From a virus: a DNA stretch of 37,282 nucleotides. The notes beneath the pieces are model-generated. The model worked only from the letters and a program-made list of their open reading frames with translations, was not told the DNA's origin and did not search any database. Positions 1 to 7,043 of this stretch are shown one piece after another (position 1 is the stretch's first letter; each line of letters opens with the position of its first letter). The translations under genes were made by a program, and so were the position numbers. The stretch spans positions 1 to 37,282 of IMG/VR virus record IMGVR_UViG_3300034774_000181; one strand, 5' to 3'.

Positions 1-123
1 CGACGGATTGAGGACATGCTCAACCCCTATTTCGCCATGAATAAGATACCGGGCGAATTAAAGTTCCTTGAGCAACAGATGGATGTATTCCAGACGGATG
101 AGGCGGACCGGTCAAGCTCGTTA
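1..123. repeat. Terminal direct repeat, left copy
   Basis: These 123 bases are identical to 37160-37282. The repeat lies inside the portal reading frame, and joining the two ends keeps that frame. This is what a circular molecule, or a circularly permuted phage genome, gives when assembled as a linear contig. It is most likely an assembly overlap rather than a physical terminal repeat, because it cuts a gene. Confidence 0.97.
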
Positions 124-543
124 GCGAGTTTGGTTGTATCAGGTATTCCGTTGGTCACAGCGATGGAGATACTAGGGTATGACTTGACGGATGAGCAATG
201 GGGGGTTGTTAGGTTGTCGCTCCCGAGTCCTGAACCCGAGATGGTCATTAGCGAGACCCCAATTGTATCGACGAATGGGGAAACGGATATGGTTGAAGTC
301 CGCACATTTAAGTCGGTTGAGTCGATTGCAACCCATTTGGATATGTGGGAACGTAAGGCGACCAAAGCCTATCGGAGACAGGGGAATGCGGAGGTTGACT
401 TTGAGAGTAATTTAATCCCACCAACATTAGCATCTGCGATTCGTGGGCATTTGGCGGAGGTTGATTATAAAGGCGATATCCCGACGATCTTCCAACATGC
501 GGTCAGTCTGTCTGACCACCATCACGATAATGAGGAGTATTAA
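1..543 (+). CDS. Portal protein, C-terminal part (continues from 36245)
   Basis: This is the C-terminal 180 residues of the portal protein whose start is at 36245. Joined across the circle the protein has 485 residues. The portal is the dodecameric ring at the capsid vertex through which DNA is packaged. The segment begins inside the helical stretch PIARRIEDMLNPYF, typical of HK97-type portals, and ends in an acidic, histidine-containing tail. The ATG at 16 is internal and not the true start. The stop at 541-543 overlaps the ATG of the next gene by one base, which indicates translational coupling. Confidence 0.93.
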   Translation, partial: RRIEDMLNPYFAMNKIPGELKFLEQQMDVFQTDEADRSSSLASLVVSGIPLVTAMEILGYDLTDEQWGVVRLSLPSPEPEMVISETPIVSTNGETDMVEVRTFKSVESIATHLDMWERKATKAYRRQGNAEVDFESNLIPPTLASAIRGHLAEVDYKGDIPTIFQHAVSLSDHHHDNEEY

Positions 544-1259
544 TGCCTGTCTTATCGAATCGTGACGCATTAGAGCAACGCATGGCGGAAGCGGTGGGCA
601 AGCTCAATGGAAGGACACGGCGCAAACTATTGAAGCTAATTGGCGACCCCCCAGCCCTATCGAATTTTACAGACGACGTATGGCGTGAAATCCTAGTTGA
701 TTTTCAGACCACGTTAACCCCCCAACTGGAAACCGTGTTTATTGAGTCGATTGGCAATATGGCAACGGAGGTTAATTTTACAGGGGTGTCGGTTGACTTG
801 GCAAATGAGCGAGCGATTGAGTGGGCACGGACCTATAGTAGCCAATTATCGAATGGTCTAATTGATACCCGCAGACGGCATATGGGGAGATTCATTGGTG
901 ACTATTTAGAAAATAAGATTGACCGTGACGGGTTATTTGAGCGAGTCGGGCGCATCTATGGACCGGCTAAAGCTGAAGAAATCGCGATCACGGAAGTAAC
1001 CCGCGCCGCGGTTCAAGGTGAGAGGTTAGTTGTCGATGAATTGACCAAAGAAGGCGTGCTGTTGCGGAAGGTGTGGTTAACCGTGCGGGATGCGAATGTA
1101 TGTCCTGTATGTGAACCGTTGGACGGTGTAAAAGCTGAAGGAATCGGGTTTAATGCTTATTTTGTGAACCCGTCATCAGGCAGACAATACGATAACCCGC
1201 CCGCGCATACCCGATGTAGGTGTGGTGTCCGATACGATTACGAGAACCCTATACTATGA
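543..1259 (+). CDS. Phage head morphogenesis protein (SPP1 gp7 / Mu F-like)
   Basis: This 238-residue protein carries, near its C terminus, the motif VCPVCEPLDG followed by NPPAHTRCRCGVRYDYE. Paired cysteines followed by a proline-rich PPAHxxCRC segment are the signature of the SPP1 gp7 / Mu gpF minor head family, which binds the portal and is injected or needed for capsid assembly. The middle contains a TEVTRAAVQGE helix, also typical. It follows the portal directly, as expected. The start overlaps the portal stop and the end overlaps the next gene by ATGA. Confidence 0.9.
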   Translation: MPVLSNRDALEQRMAEAVGKLNGRTRRKLLKLIGDPPALSNFTDDVWREILVDFQTTLTPQLETVFIESIGNMATEVNFTGVSVDLANERAIEWARTYSSQLSNGLIDTRRRHMGRFIGDYLENKIDRDGLFERVGRIYGPAKAEEIAITEVTRAAVQGERLVVDELTKEGVLLRKVWLTVRDANVCPVCEPLDGVKAEGIGFNAYFVNPSSGRQYDNPPAHTRCRCGVRYDYENPIL

Positions 1260-1642
1260 AGATTAACATCAAGGCAGACATGGGAAAATCCGTAAGCATC
1301 GCACAAGCTCTGGTTAAATTAAAAGGGTTGAAGCGCGGGTTAGCAGTTGCGATTGTTTATGCAAAGGGCAAACTACAAGAATACCCGCACCAACCGTCAA
1401 GCTCTCGTTACAAACGAACCAACCGACTACGGACTGGATGGGCATCTAAAGCCAGTCATGGTGGGCTGACTCAAACATTAGGGAATAACACCGAATATTT
1501 AGACGACGTACAAGGTAGCCAACGTGGGAATCCCTATTTTAAGCGCGTGTGGGGCAAGCATTCCATCCGGTCCGTATCAAACCGAGAACGTCGGCGGATT
1601 GGGGAGATTGTTGCCAATGAGATTAAGCGAAGTATATCATAG
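1256..1642 (+). CDS. Putative minor head or head-tail protein
   Basis: A 128-residue basic protein. I chose the ATG at 1256 because it overlaps the upstream stop as ATGA; an upstream in-frame ATG at 1220 lies well inside the previous gene. The stretch YPHQPSSSRYKRTNRLRTGW resembles a motif (YPP..PS.RYxRTGxLxxxW) found in many small phage structural proteins of the gp10-like or minor capsid group. Its place between the minor head gene and the protease supports a virion or assembly role. The exact function is unknown. Confidence 0.6.
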   Translation: MKINIKADMGKSVSIAQALVKLKGLKRGLAVAIVYAKGKLQEYPHQPSSSRYKRTNRLRTGWASKASHGGLTQTLGNNTEYLDDVQGSQRGNPYFKRVWGKHSIRSVSNRERRRIGEIVANEIKRSIS

Positions 1643-1655
1643 TGGAGACAAAACC

Positions 1656-3590
1656 ATGCCAAATTTAATTACACTGGGTAGTGAAGTGAAGATGCACGAT
1701 TCTGTTGATGGGAAACGGGTTGTCGAGGGGCATCTTGTTCTGTTCGGGTCGCCCGATGAAGCAGATTTCGTAGGAGACTACTTCACAAAGGCTACCGATT
1801 TTGATCTTGATGGCGGGACGGGTAAAGCCACGATGTATTTTAACCACGGGCTTGACCCTGTGCTAAAGACTCACAAACTCAACCATGGCATCAAGGCGGA
1901 ATTGTCCATTAAGGATAAAAGCGTGTGGATTCAGGGCTTGTTGGATGAAGCCAACGAATATGACGCGATGGTGATTGACTTGATGGAACAGCGTCAATCT
2001 AGGGGAAAGTCGGTGGGTTGGTCCAGCGGTGTTCCGTCTCACTTAGTGGAGAAGCACGAAATCAAAAGCGGTATCTATGAAATTACAAAATGGAGTCTGG
2101 GGAGCGATGCAAGTTTAACTCATACCCCAGCGGATTATCGAAACAAGGCGACATATAAAACAATCGAGATGTTGCCGATTAATACGGTATTAAACGCGAG
2201 TGATGCGACGAACTTAGACGAGCCAGAGGCTGTGCAAGCAAAGGGTTCAAACGGTGATACACACACGAGCGACGATACACATTCTACTCAAATAAGTTTT
2301 AGAGGTGATAACATGAGTGATGACACTCAAAAGAAAACGCCTGCACAGTCTGACAACGATCAGTTAAATCAGATCATTGATGGTAAAGTGCAAGCAGGAA
2401 TGAAAAGCCTTGACGGCAAACTCTCAGAATATCGAGGCGAAGTCAAGGGCATGTCGGATGCAATCGGCAAGCTGTTGCAACAGATGGAAGACAGCCCAAC
2501 GATTCGTAAAAGTGGCTATTTTACCGCCGATGGTGGCACGGCTGATAAAGATGTCAAGTCATTTGGTGATTGGCTAATGGCGGTTAAGCGCAAAGATGAT
2601 GTCCGGCTTACATCGGTTTATGGGTCGACCCATATGAAAGCTCAATCAGGTGATAGCGGTGGTCTTGGGGGGTATTTGATTCCTGAAGAATTTGGGGACC
2701 AATTCCTTAACGCCATTATGCGGAGTAGCCCGATTGTAAATGGGGTGACACGTCAACAGGTCTCAGTACGATCGGGACGTTTCCCGAGCCTTGACTTAGC
2801 AACAGCCCCAACGGCTGGGGGGGGTGAATCTGCGGAACAATCAGGTGTAGGAACTAACGTGCGCGCTGAAGGTGGTGCATACACCGAAGAAACCGCAAAT
2901 TTTGACCAAATTCTATTTAACGTTTCCGATGCTGCGAGTGGCCACGTCAAAGTGAGCTGTGAATTGACTCAAGAAGTTGCTGGTATGGAGTCACTATTGC
3001 GTAACTTGATTACCCGCGGTCAAACTGAAAAAATTGAACGGTTGATCCTTCTAGGGTCCGGCGCATCGCAACCTCTCGGGATTTTGAATGGAGATTGTTT
3101 GATTAGCCTCACGGTTGATACCTCCGATTCGTTTGTATTGGCTGATATGTCTGAAATGATAAGTCGATTTAAACCCATGTTTTCCCAAACTGATGACAAT
3201 CAGATTAGCGGTGGTGCATGGTTGATGCACCGGTCTATGTTACCAGACATCTATGCGCTGGAAACAGGAACAGGGGGGTCGGTCTGGAATACGAATGTAT
3301 CGCAAGGACCGACAATGGTGCTTGATGGTCGTCCAATCATCTTTAGTGAACACCTAGCACAAGCTAATTCAAGTGGTGCATTGTTACTGGCTGAATTGGC
3401 ATCTTACATCCTGTTTGAACTGGGTGGAATGTACATTGACTATAGTGAGCATGCCGACTTCACCAATGGGAATGATGTATGGCGTTATGGAGCGCGCATT
3501 GATGGAAAACCATGGCTTAATAGTGAAATTACCTTGGCTGGCCCTGGTTCAGCATACACCGTTTCCCCATTCGTCAAGATGGACGATTAG
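1656..3590 (+). CDS. Fused HK97-type prohead protease and major capsid protein
   Basis: One 644-residue reading frame joins two proteins that are usually separate. Residues 1 to about 165 are an S78-type prohead protease: EGHLVLFGSPDE, the candidate catalytic histidine at 64 in YFNHG, and candidate serines at 123-124 in VGWSSG. A hydrophilic linker (about 190-218) follows. From residue 220 comes a delta-like coiled segment and then an HK97-fold capsid protein, with GGYLIPEEFGDQFLNAI, a glycine-rich loop near TAGGGESAEQ and the family-typical GSGASQPLGILNG. The ATG at 1656 is preferred over one at 1524 inside the previous gene. The protease would cut the delta segment off the capsid protein. 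An internal Shine-Dalgarno site suggests that the capsid protein is also made alone. Confidence 0.9.
   Translation: MPNLITLGSEVKMHDSVDGKRVVEGHLVLFGSPDEADFVGDYFTKATDFDLDGGTGKATMYFNHGLDPVLKTHKLNHGIKAELSIKDKSVWIQGLLDEANEYDAMVIDLMEQRQSRGKSVGWSSGVPSHLVEKHEIKSGIYEITKWSLGSDASLTHTPADYRNKATYKTIEMLPINTVLNASDATNLDEPEAVQAKGSNGDTHTSDDTHSTQISFRGDNMSDDTQKKTPAQSDNDQLNQIIDGKVQAGMKSLDGKLSEYRGEVKGMSDAIGKLLQQMEDSPTIRKSGYFTADGGTADKDVKSFGDWLMAVKRKDDVRLTSVYGSTHMKAQSGDSGGLGGYLIPEEFGDQFLNAIMRSSPIVNGVTRQQVSVRSGRFPSLDLATAPTAGGGESAEQSGVGTNVRAEGGAYTEETANFDQILFNVSDAASGHVKVSCELTQEVAGMESLLRNLITRGQTEKIERLILLGSGASQPLGILNGDCLISLTVDTSDSFVLADMSEMISRFKPMFSQTDDNQISGGAWLMHRSMLPDIYALETGTGGSVWNTNVSQGPTMVLDGRPIIFSEHLAQANSSGALLLAELASYILFELGGMYIDYSEHADFTNGNDVWRYGARIDGKPWLNSEITLAGPGSAYTVSPFVKMDD
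2301..2315 (+). promoter_or_regulatory. Internal ribosome binding site for free major capsid protein
   Basis: AGAGGTGATAAC lies directly before an in-frame ATG at 2313, with the strong core AGAGGTGA at a usable spacing. Starting here gives a 425-residue protein that begins with a hydrophilic delta-like region, a normal length for an HK97-type capsid precursor. The site falls between the protease domain and the capsid domain, where a separate capsid gene would start. Confidence 0.75.
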
Positions 3591-3606
3591 TCTAGGAGAA
3601 TATGAT

Positions 3607-4056
3607 ATGACTACGAATATAAGATTATCTGAAATGCTGGGTATTGTTGCGACAATTGACCCAGATGCAAATACCGCCGCGGCACTGATTACTGATGAGA
3701 TTGATATGAGTAAATGGTCGCGGGTAATGTTCATCGTGCAAACAGGCATTCTAGGAACATCGGCAACACTTGATCTTGCTATCAAAGGTGGCGCGTCCAC
3801 GAATGCAGGATCACACGCAACCGCCGTCACAGGTAAAAGTATCACGCAATTGGTGAAGGCAACCAATGACGATGACCAAGTGATCCTTGAGGTTAGCGCG
3901 GAAGAATGCGCGGCGCAGGGTCTAAACTTCATTGAGGGTACATTCACAATCGGTACAGCAACCAGTGATTGTAGTTTGGTCGCTATTGGGTTGCGCCGTG
4001 ATTACAGCAATGTAACAAGCCACGACCTCGCTAGCGTTGTAGAGATCGTAGCGTAA
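3607..4056 (+). CDS. Putative capsid-associated structural protein
   Basis: A 149-residue protein directly after the capsid gene. The start at 3607 is preceded by TAGGAGAATAT. The sequence is rich in Ala, Thr and Val, with predicted beta strands (MSKWSRVMFIVQTGILGTSA) and ends with SHDLASVVEIVA. Similar small proteins after HK97-type capsid genes are often head decoration or uncharacterised virion proteins. No catalytic motif is visible. The role is inferred from position and composition. Confidence 0.6.
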   Translation: MTTNIRLSEMLGIVATIDPDANTAAALITDEIDMSKWSRVMFIVQTGILGTSATLDLAIKGGASTNAGSHATAVTGKSITQLVKATNDDDQVILEVSAEECAAQGLNFIEGTFTIGTATSDCSLVAIGLRRDYSNVTSHDLASVVEIVA

Positions 4057-4059
4057 CCA

Positions 4060-4614
4060 ATGGCTTACGTGACGAAGGCAGAGGTTTTACAGCACGGGGG
4101 CATGGATTCCAATGATGCGCTGGGGGCTGAAATATCTTCGCTTATCGCTCGGGCAGAGTCTGCGATTGAGTCGGACACGGGTAATGTATTTGAACTTACG
4201 AGTACATCTACCCGTAAGTTTGACGCGATTGCTAATGTCGATGGGAGCATCCTCTATTTTGATGAGTGGCTGGCAAACACCACGTCACTCGTCATCACGA
4301 ATGGGGACGCTGATGAAACGGTTATCGCGTCAACTAAATATGTAACGTTGCCCCGCAATAGCACACCGATCTATGGGATACAGTTGAAAACGGATACAAC
4401 GGACGTGTGGGAATATAGCACATCGCCCGAAGATGCAATTTCAGTTGTTGGGAATTGGGGCTATAGTGAAAATCCAAGTAGCGATGTAAAGCTGGCGTGC
4501 ATCATGCTGATTTTGCATTGGTTGCGCCAAGAGGATCAAAGCGACGATAAGGATTTCCCCAGTGATGTGTGCAAACTGTTGAAACACTACACACGGGCGG
4601 TGGCGTGGTTATGA
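4060..4614 (+). CDS. Head-tail connector (gp6-like adaptor)
   Basis: 184 residues. The N-terminal part (MAYVTKAEVLQHGG, then DALGAEISSLIARAESAIESDTG) matches the usual layout of gp6 / phiE125 gp8-like adaptors: an alpha-helical protein that docks under the portal, with a helix containing I..A...I...TG. The C terminus (VKLACIMLILHWLRQED) is the second typical helix. It lies two genes after the capsid, as expected for the connector cluster, and overlaps the next gene by ATGA. Confidence 0.75.
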   Translation: MAYVTKAEVLQHGGMDSNDALGAEISSLIARAESAIESDTGNVFELTSTSTRKFDAIANVDGSILYFDEWLANTTSLVITNGDADETVIASTKYVTLPRNSTPIYGIQLKTDTTDVWEYSTSPEDAISVVGNWGYSENPSSDVKLACIMLILHWLRQEDQSDDKDFPSDVCKLLKHYTRAVAWL

Positions 4615-5063
4615 GTCAAATCACGCAGATCATTGACGCGATCGGCAATGTAAGCGTCAATACACTGAGTAAAACCCCAAAGGTTTATAGCTTGGATAAT
4701 GCAAGCAACTCCGTAAAAGGAACACCCGCGCGGGTAGTTTTCCCGATGCAAACGGGCGATAACGATGGCGATATGGTTGCTGTTACGCTCGGTGGTGGGG
4801 TGGTCGTGCGGTGGGAATTAGCGGACTTGATGCTATTTGCACCTATCAAAAATGGATCAACGTTACAAGCATCGTTGCCTGAGTTGGTGACATATGTCGG
4901 GAATTATATAACGCAATTCAAAGCACAACTAAAATTAGGGCTGAAACAGGTAACGATTGAGTCGATTGACTATGAATGGAATCAGTTTGTGTTTCCTGAA
5001 GGCTCTAAAAATGAATACTACGGTGTTCTAATGATGTTAACCGTAAAGGAAATTGTGGAATGA
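4611..5063 (+). CDS. Putative head closure or tail completion protein
   Basis: 150 residues, starting at the ATG that overlaps the upstream stop. An upstream ATG at 4569 is inside the previous gene. The protein is a mix of beta strands (GDMVAVTLGGGVVVRWELADLML) and a helix, and ends with a strand (YYGVLMMLTVKEIVE). Position between the adaptor and the tail tube fits the head closure (gp16-like) or tail terminator slot. No family is firmly recognised. Confidence 0.5.
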   Translation: MSQITQIIDAIGNVSVNTLSKTPKVYSLDNASNSVKGTPARVVFPMQTGDNDGDMVAVTLGGGVVVRWELADLMLFAPIKNGSTLQASLPELVTYVGNYITQFKAQLKLGLKQVTIESIDYEWNQFVFPEGSKNEYYGVLMMLTVKEIVE

Positions 5064-5410
5064 CAATTTATAAAGTAATTACAAACCTTGTCCATAGCGG
5101 GTCACAAGAACGAGTGCCTGCAGGAGCGTTTGTCTCTAATGAGGGGACATACAATGCGGATGATGGGATTCAAGAAATCAGTACGGGTGACGCACAAGCC
5201 AATCTACGGCAAGCTCCCCCCCCGATTTTGTTGAGACCGTCCTACCTTGCTGGCAAGACCCAACGCGAGATTAATTTCTTGCTAGGGTATGCGCTAGAGT
5301 CTGTGGACAACGAGCATGATGATTACGCACGTCTGGTTGAGTTTGGCGTAATCAAAACCAAAAAGAAGAAATTAGCGTTGCCTAAAACGGCGACGGAAGG
5401 GAATGACTAA
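5060..5410 (+). CDS. Hypothetical protein in connector/tail module
   Basis: 116 residues, overlapping both neighbours (ATGA at the start, TAATG at the end). The N-terminal half is a small beta-rich segment and the C-terminal part is basic (KTKKKKLALPK). Eight consecutive C residues near 5216-5223 encode a proline run (APPPILLRP). I do not recognise the family. Position suggests a small virion or assembly protein. Confidence 0.55.
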   Translation: MTIYKVITNLVHSGSQERVPAGAFVSNEGTYNADDGIQEISTGDAQANLRQAPPPILLRPSYLAGKTQREINFLLGYALESVDNEHDDYARLVEFGVIKTKKKKLALPKTATEGND

Positions 5411-5856
5411 TGGCTGTTGTCGTAGCTGATGAAGGCGTTATTCAAATTGACAATGCAAGCGATGCGTTACAAGACTATTCAACAGATGTTGATAGCTGGC
5501 AATTAGCTCTCAATATCAATGGGTCAACCTTTCACACGATGAGCAACCGCTGGGCGAAAGCCCTTGAAGGTGGCGTGGGTGGCACGTTGACATTATCGTA
5601 TCTCAACGATACAACTGCTACCGAGCTGGCGGGAATTGTTCGGGCGTGGATGTTACATGCCACGGCAAAGGGTGGAGCGCGGTCTATTCGCCTTCAAGTC
5701 CCTGATGCAACCAGTGGGTCAACGCAATATGACTTTGAAGTTCGGCTTGGCGGGAATGCTGATTTGAACCAAAAAACGGCGGGGGCAGGTGATCCTGAAA
5801 AACTATCCCTGACCTTGAACGTAGACGGCGCAATTACAGCGTCTACGATTGCGTAG
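5410..5856 (+). CDS. Major tail tube protein
   Basis: 148 residues, mostly beta structure. The N-terminal features (EGVIQIDNASDALQDYSTDV, then a WQLALNI strand and a T.H.MSNRW segment) are typical of siphovirus tube proteins, whose starts read like a short tag, then DxSxxxxxV and a turn with a T/S-rich loop. The C-terminal part (YDFEVRLGG, then PEKLSLTLNVDGAI) is also typical. It lies between the head-tail joining genes and the chaperone/tape measure pair, the usual tube position. Confidence 0.75.
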   Translation: MAVVVADEGVIQIDNASDALQDYSTDVDSWQLALNINGSTFHTMSNRWAKALEGGVGGTLTLSYLNDTTATELAGIVRAWMLHATAKGGARSIRLQVPDATSGSTQYDFEVRLGGNADLNQKTAGAGDPEKLSLTLNVDGAITASTIA

Positions 5857-5865
5857 GGGGACGAT

Positions 5866-6273
5866 ATGGCTGATATAACATTCAGTGGCGTATCGACACC
5901 GGGCAGTAAGGCAAAGACCATCACCGAAGTTGCGGGGGGGACGATTGCCAAACATGATTGGGTGTACCGTGACACGGCGGATAATAACAAGGTCAAAGCA
6001 GCGGACAACGATGCTGTTGCGAGTGCAGTTGTGCTGGGGATGGCATTACATGCGGCCGCCAGCGGTGAATTTGTGCTTATTGCGGTAGATGGAGCGACGG
6101 TAACGGTTGGAGGCGGTCTGACTGCCAAAACGACCTATTACCTGAGTGGCACGGCTGGGGCAACTGCTCCATTAGCAGATGTAACCAGCGGTAAATATAT
6201 CAGTCGGGTGGGAATTGCCACAGCGACAACCACGCTATTGATTGATATTAACAATACCGGTTTGACAACTTAA
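5866..6273 (+). CDS. DUF2190-like capsid decoration or fibre protein
   Basis: 135 residues with a start preceded by GGGGGACGAT. The sequence is rich in small residues. The layout ITEVAGGTIAKHDWVYRDT, then VLGMALHAAASGEFVLIAVDG, resembles DUF2190-type proteins that form trimeric beta structures on capsids. These usually sit near the capsid gene; here the gene is in the tail section, after the tube. A tail decoration role is an alternative. Confidence 0.55.
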   Translation: MADITFSGVSTPGSKAKTITEVAGGTIAKHDWVYRDTADNNKVKAADNDAVASAVVLGMALHAAASGEFVLIAVDGATVTVGGGLTAKTTYYLSGTAGATAPLADVTSGKYISRVGIATATTTLLIDINNTGLTT

Positions 6274-6332
6274 CATAACTAGAGGTGGTGCGGTATAGAT
6301 TGTACCGCCTCTGCAACCCAAAAGGTGGCAAG

Positions 6333-6824
6333 ATGGCATTTAAAGTTAACGATTACACGGATAATACCTTTCACCTAGACATTTTAGGTGACGACGGTGC
6401 AATGATAGCGACGTATGAATTGAAAGCATTGACCTATACGGAGTGGAATGAAATTGGATTAACAGTCGTGGTAGATGAAGCCCCGAAGATTAAAGACCCC
6501 GACAACCCCAAAAAGTTGATCCATGATTTGGCGGGTCAGCGGTTAATTGACGCGCAAGCTGAAATAACACGAAATGTTATGCGTGTCGTCGTGTCGTTAG
6601 AAGGCGGTGAGGGGATTGAGTGGGGCGGGAAAACACCGTCTACATTAGAAGCTAAAGCAGAAATCCTTTTGAATATTGATTCGTCGATGGTGTGGACGCT
6701 ATTAAATGGGATTCGAACGCGCGCCTTTGGTAAGAAAGTGAGTTCTGAGGAAGCGACTGCCCGATTTCAACGCATGGAAGCTGAAGCTATTACGGGTAGT
6801 TCATCAGAAACAGATGACGATTAG
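6333..6824 (+). CDS. Tail assembly chaperone, first of pair (gpG-like)
   Basis: 163 residues, starting at the ATG after AAAGGTGGCAAG (an excellent Shine-Dalgarno site). The in-frame upstream start at 6285 lacks such a site. The protein is acidic and mostly helical, with an MVWTLLNGIRTRAFG helix near the end. It directly precedes a 55-residue overlapping gene and the tape measure gene, the standard place of the gpG/gpT chaperones that coat the tape measure protein during tail assembly. Assignment rests on position and size. Confidence 0.65.
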   Translation: MAFKVNDYTDNTFHLDILGDDGAMIATYELKALTYTEWNEIGLTVVVDEAPKIKDPDNPKKLIHDLAGQRLIDAQAEITRNVMRVVVSLEGGEGIEWGGKTPSTLEAKAEILLNIDSSMVWTLLNGIRTRAFGKKVSSEEATARFQRMEAEAITGSSSETDDD

Positions 6825-6981
6825 CGACTTTCTAGCGTTGCCTGAGTGGGAAAAAAAGATTCTATTCCAGTACGAGCAAGAGCGGGTCAAGACGCTAAAA
6901 GGTATATTAGACTCGATGGTTGACAAAGAAAAATTAAGCCCGGAAGCCTACGCAACCATTATGCAGTCACTCTATGGGTAG
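6814..6981 (+). CDS. Second tail assembly chaperone (gpT-like), 55 aa
   Basis: A short reading frame overlapping the end of the first chaperone by 11 bases, in the +1 frame. The product begins MTISDFLALPEWEKKILFQY and is helical and charged. Small proteins containing a PxWEK motif before tape measure genes are typical second chaperones. The second frame is open upstream to 6742, so a fusion by +1 (or -2) frameshift within 6742-6824 is possible, but I see no clear slippery heptamer. The run of seven A bases at 6850 lies after the first gene's stop and cannot serve. Confidence 0.65.
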   Translation: MTISDFLALPEWEKKILFQYEQERVKTLKGILDSMVDKEKLSPEAYATIMQSLYG

Positions 6982-7043
6982 ATATGCGAAACTTAACCGT
7001 TGCATTTTTCATTGGCGTTATTTGGATATTAGGCGGACTCACT

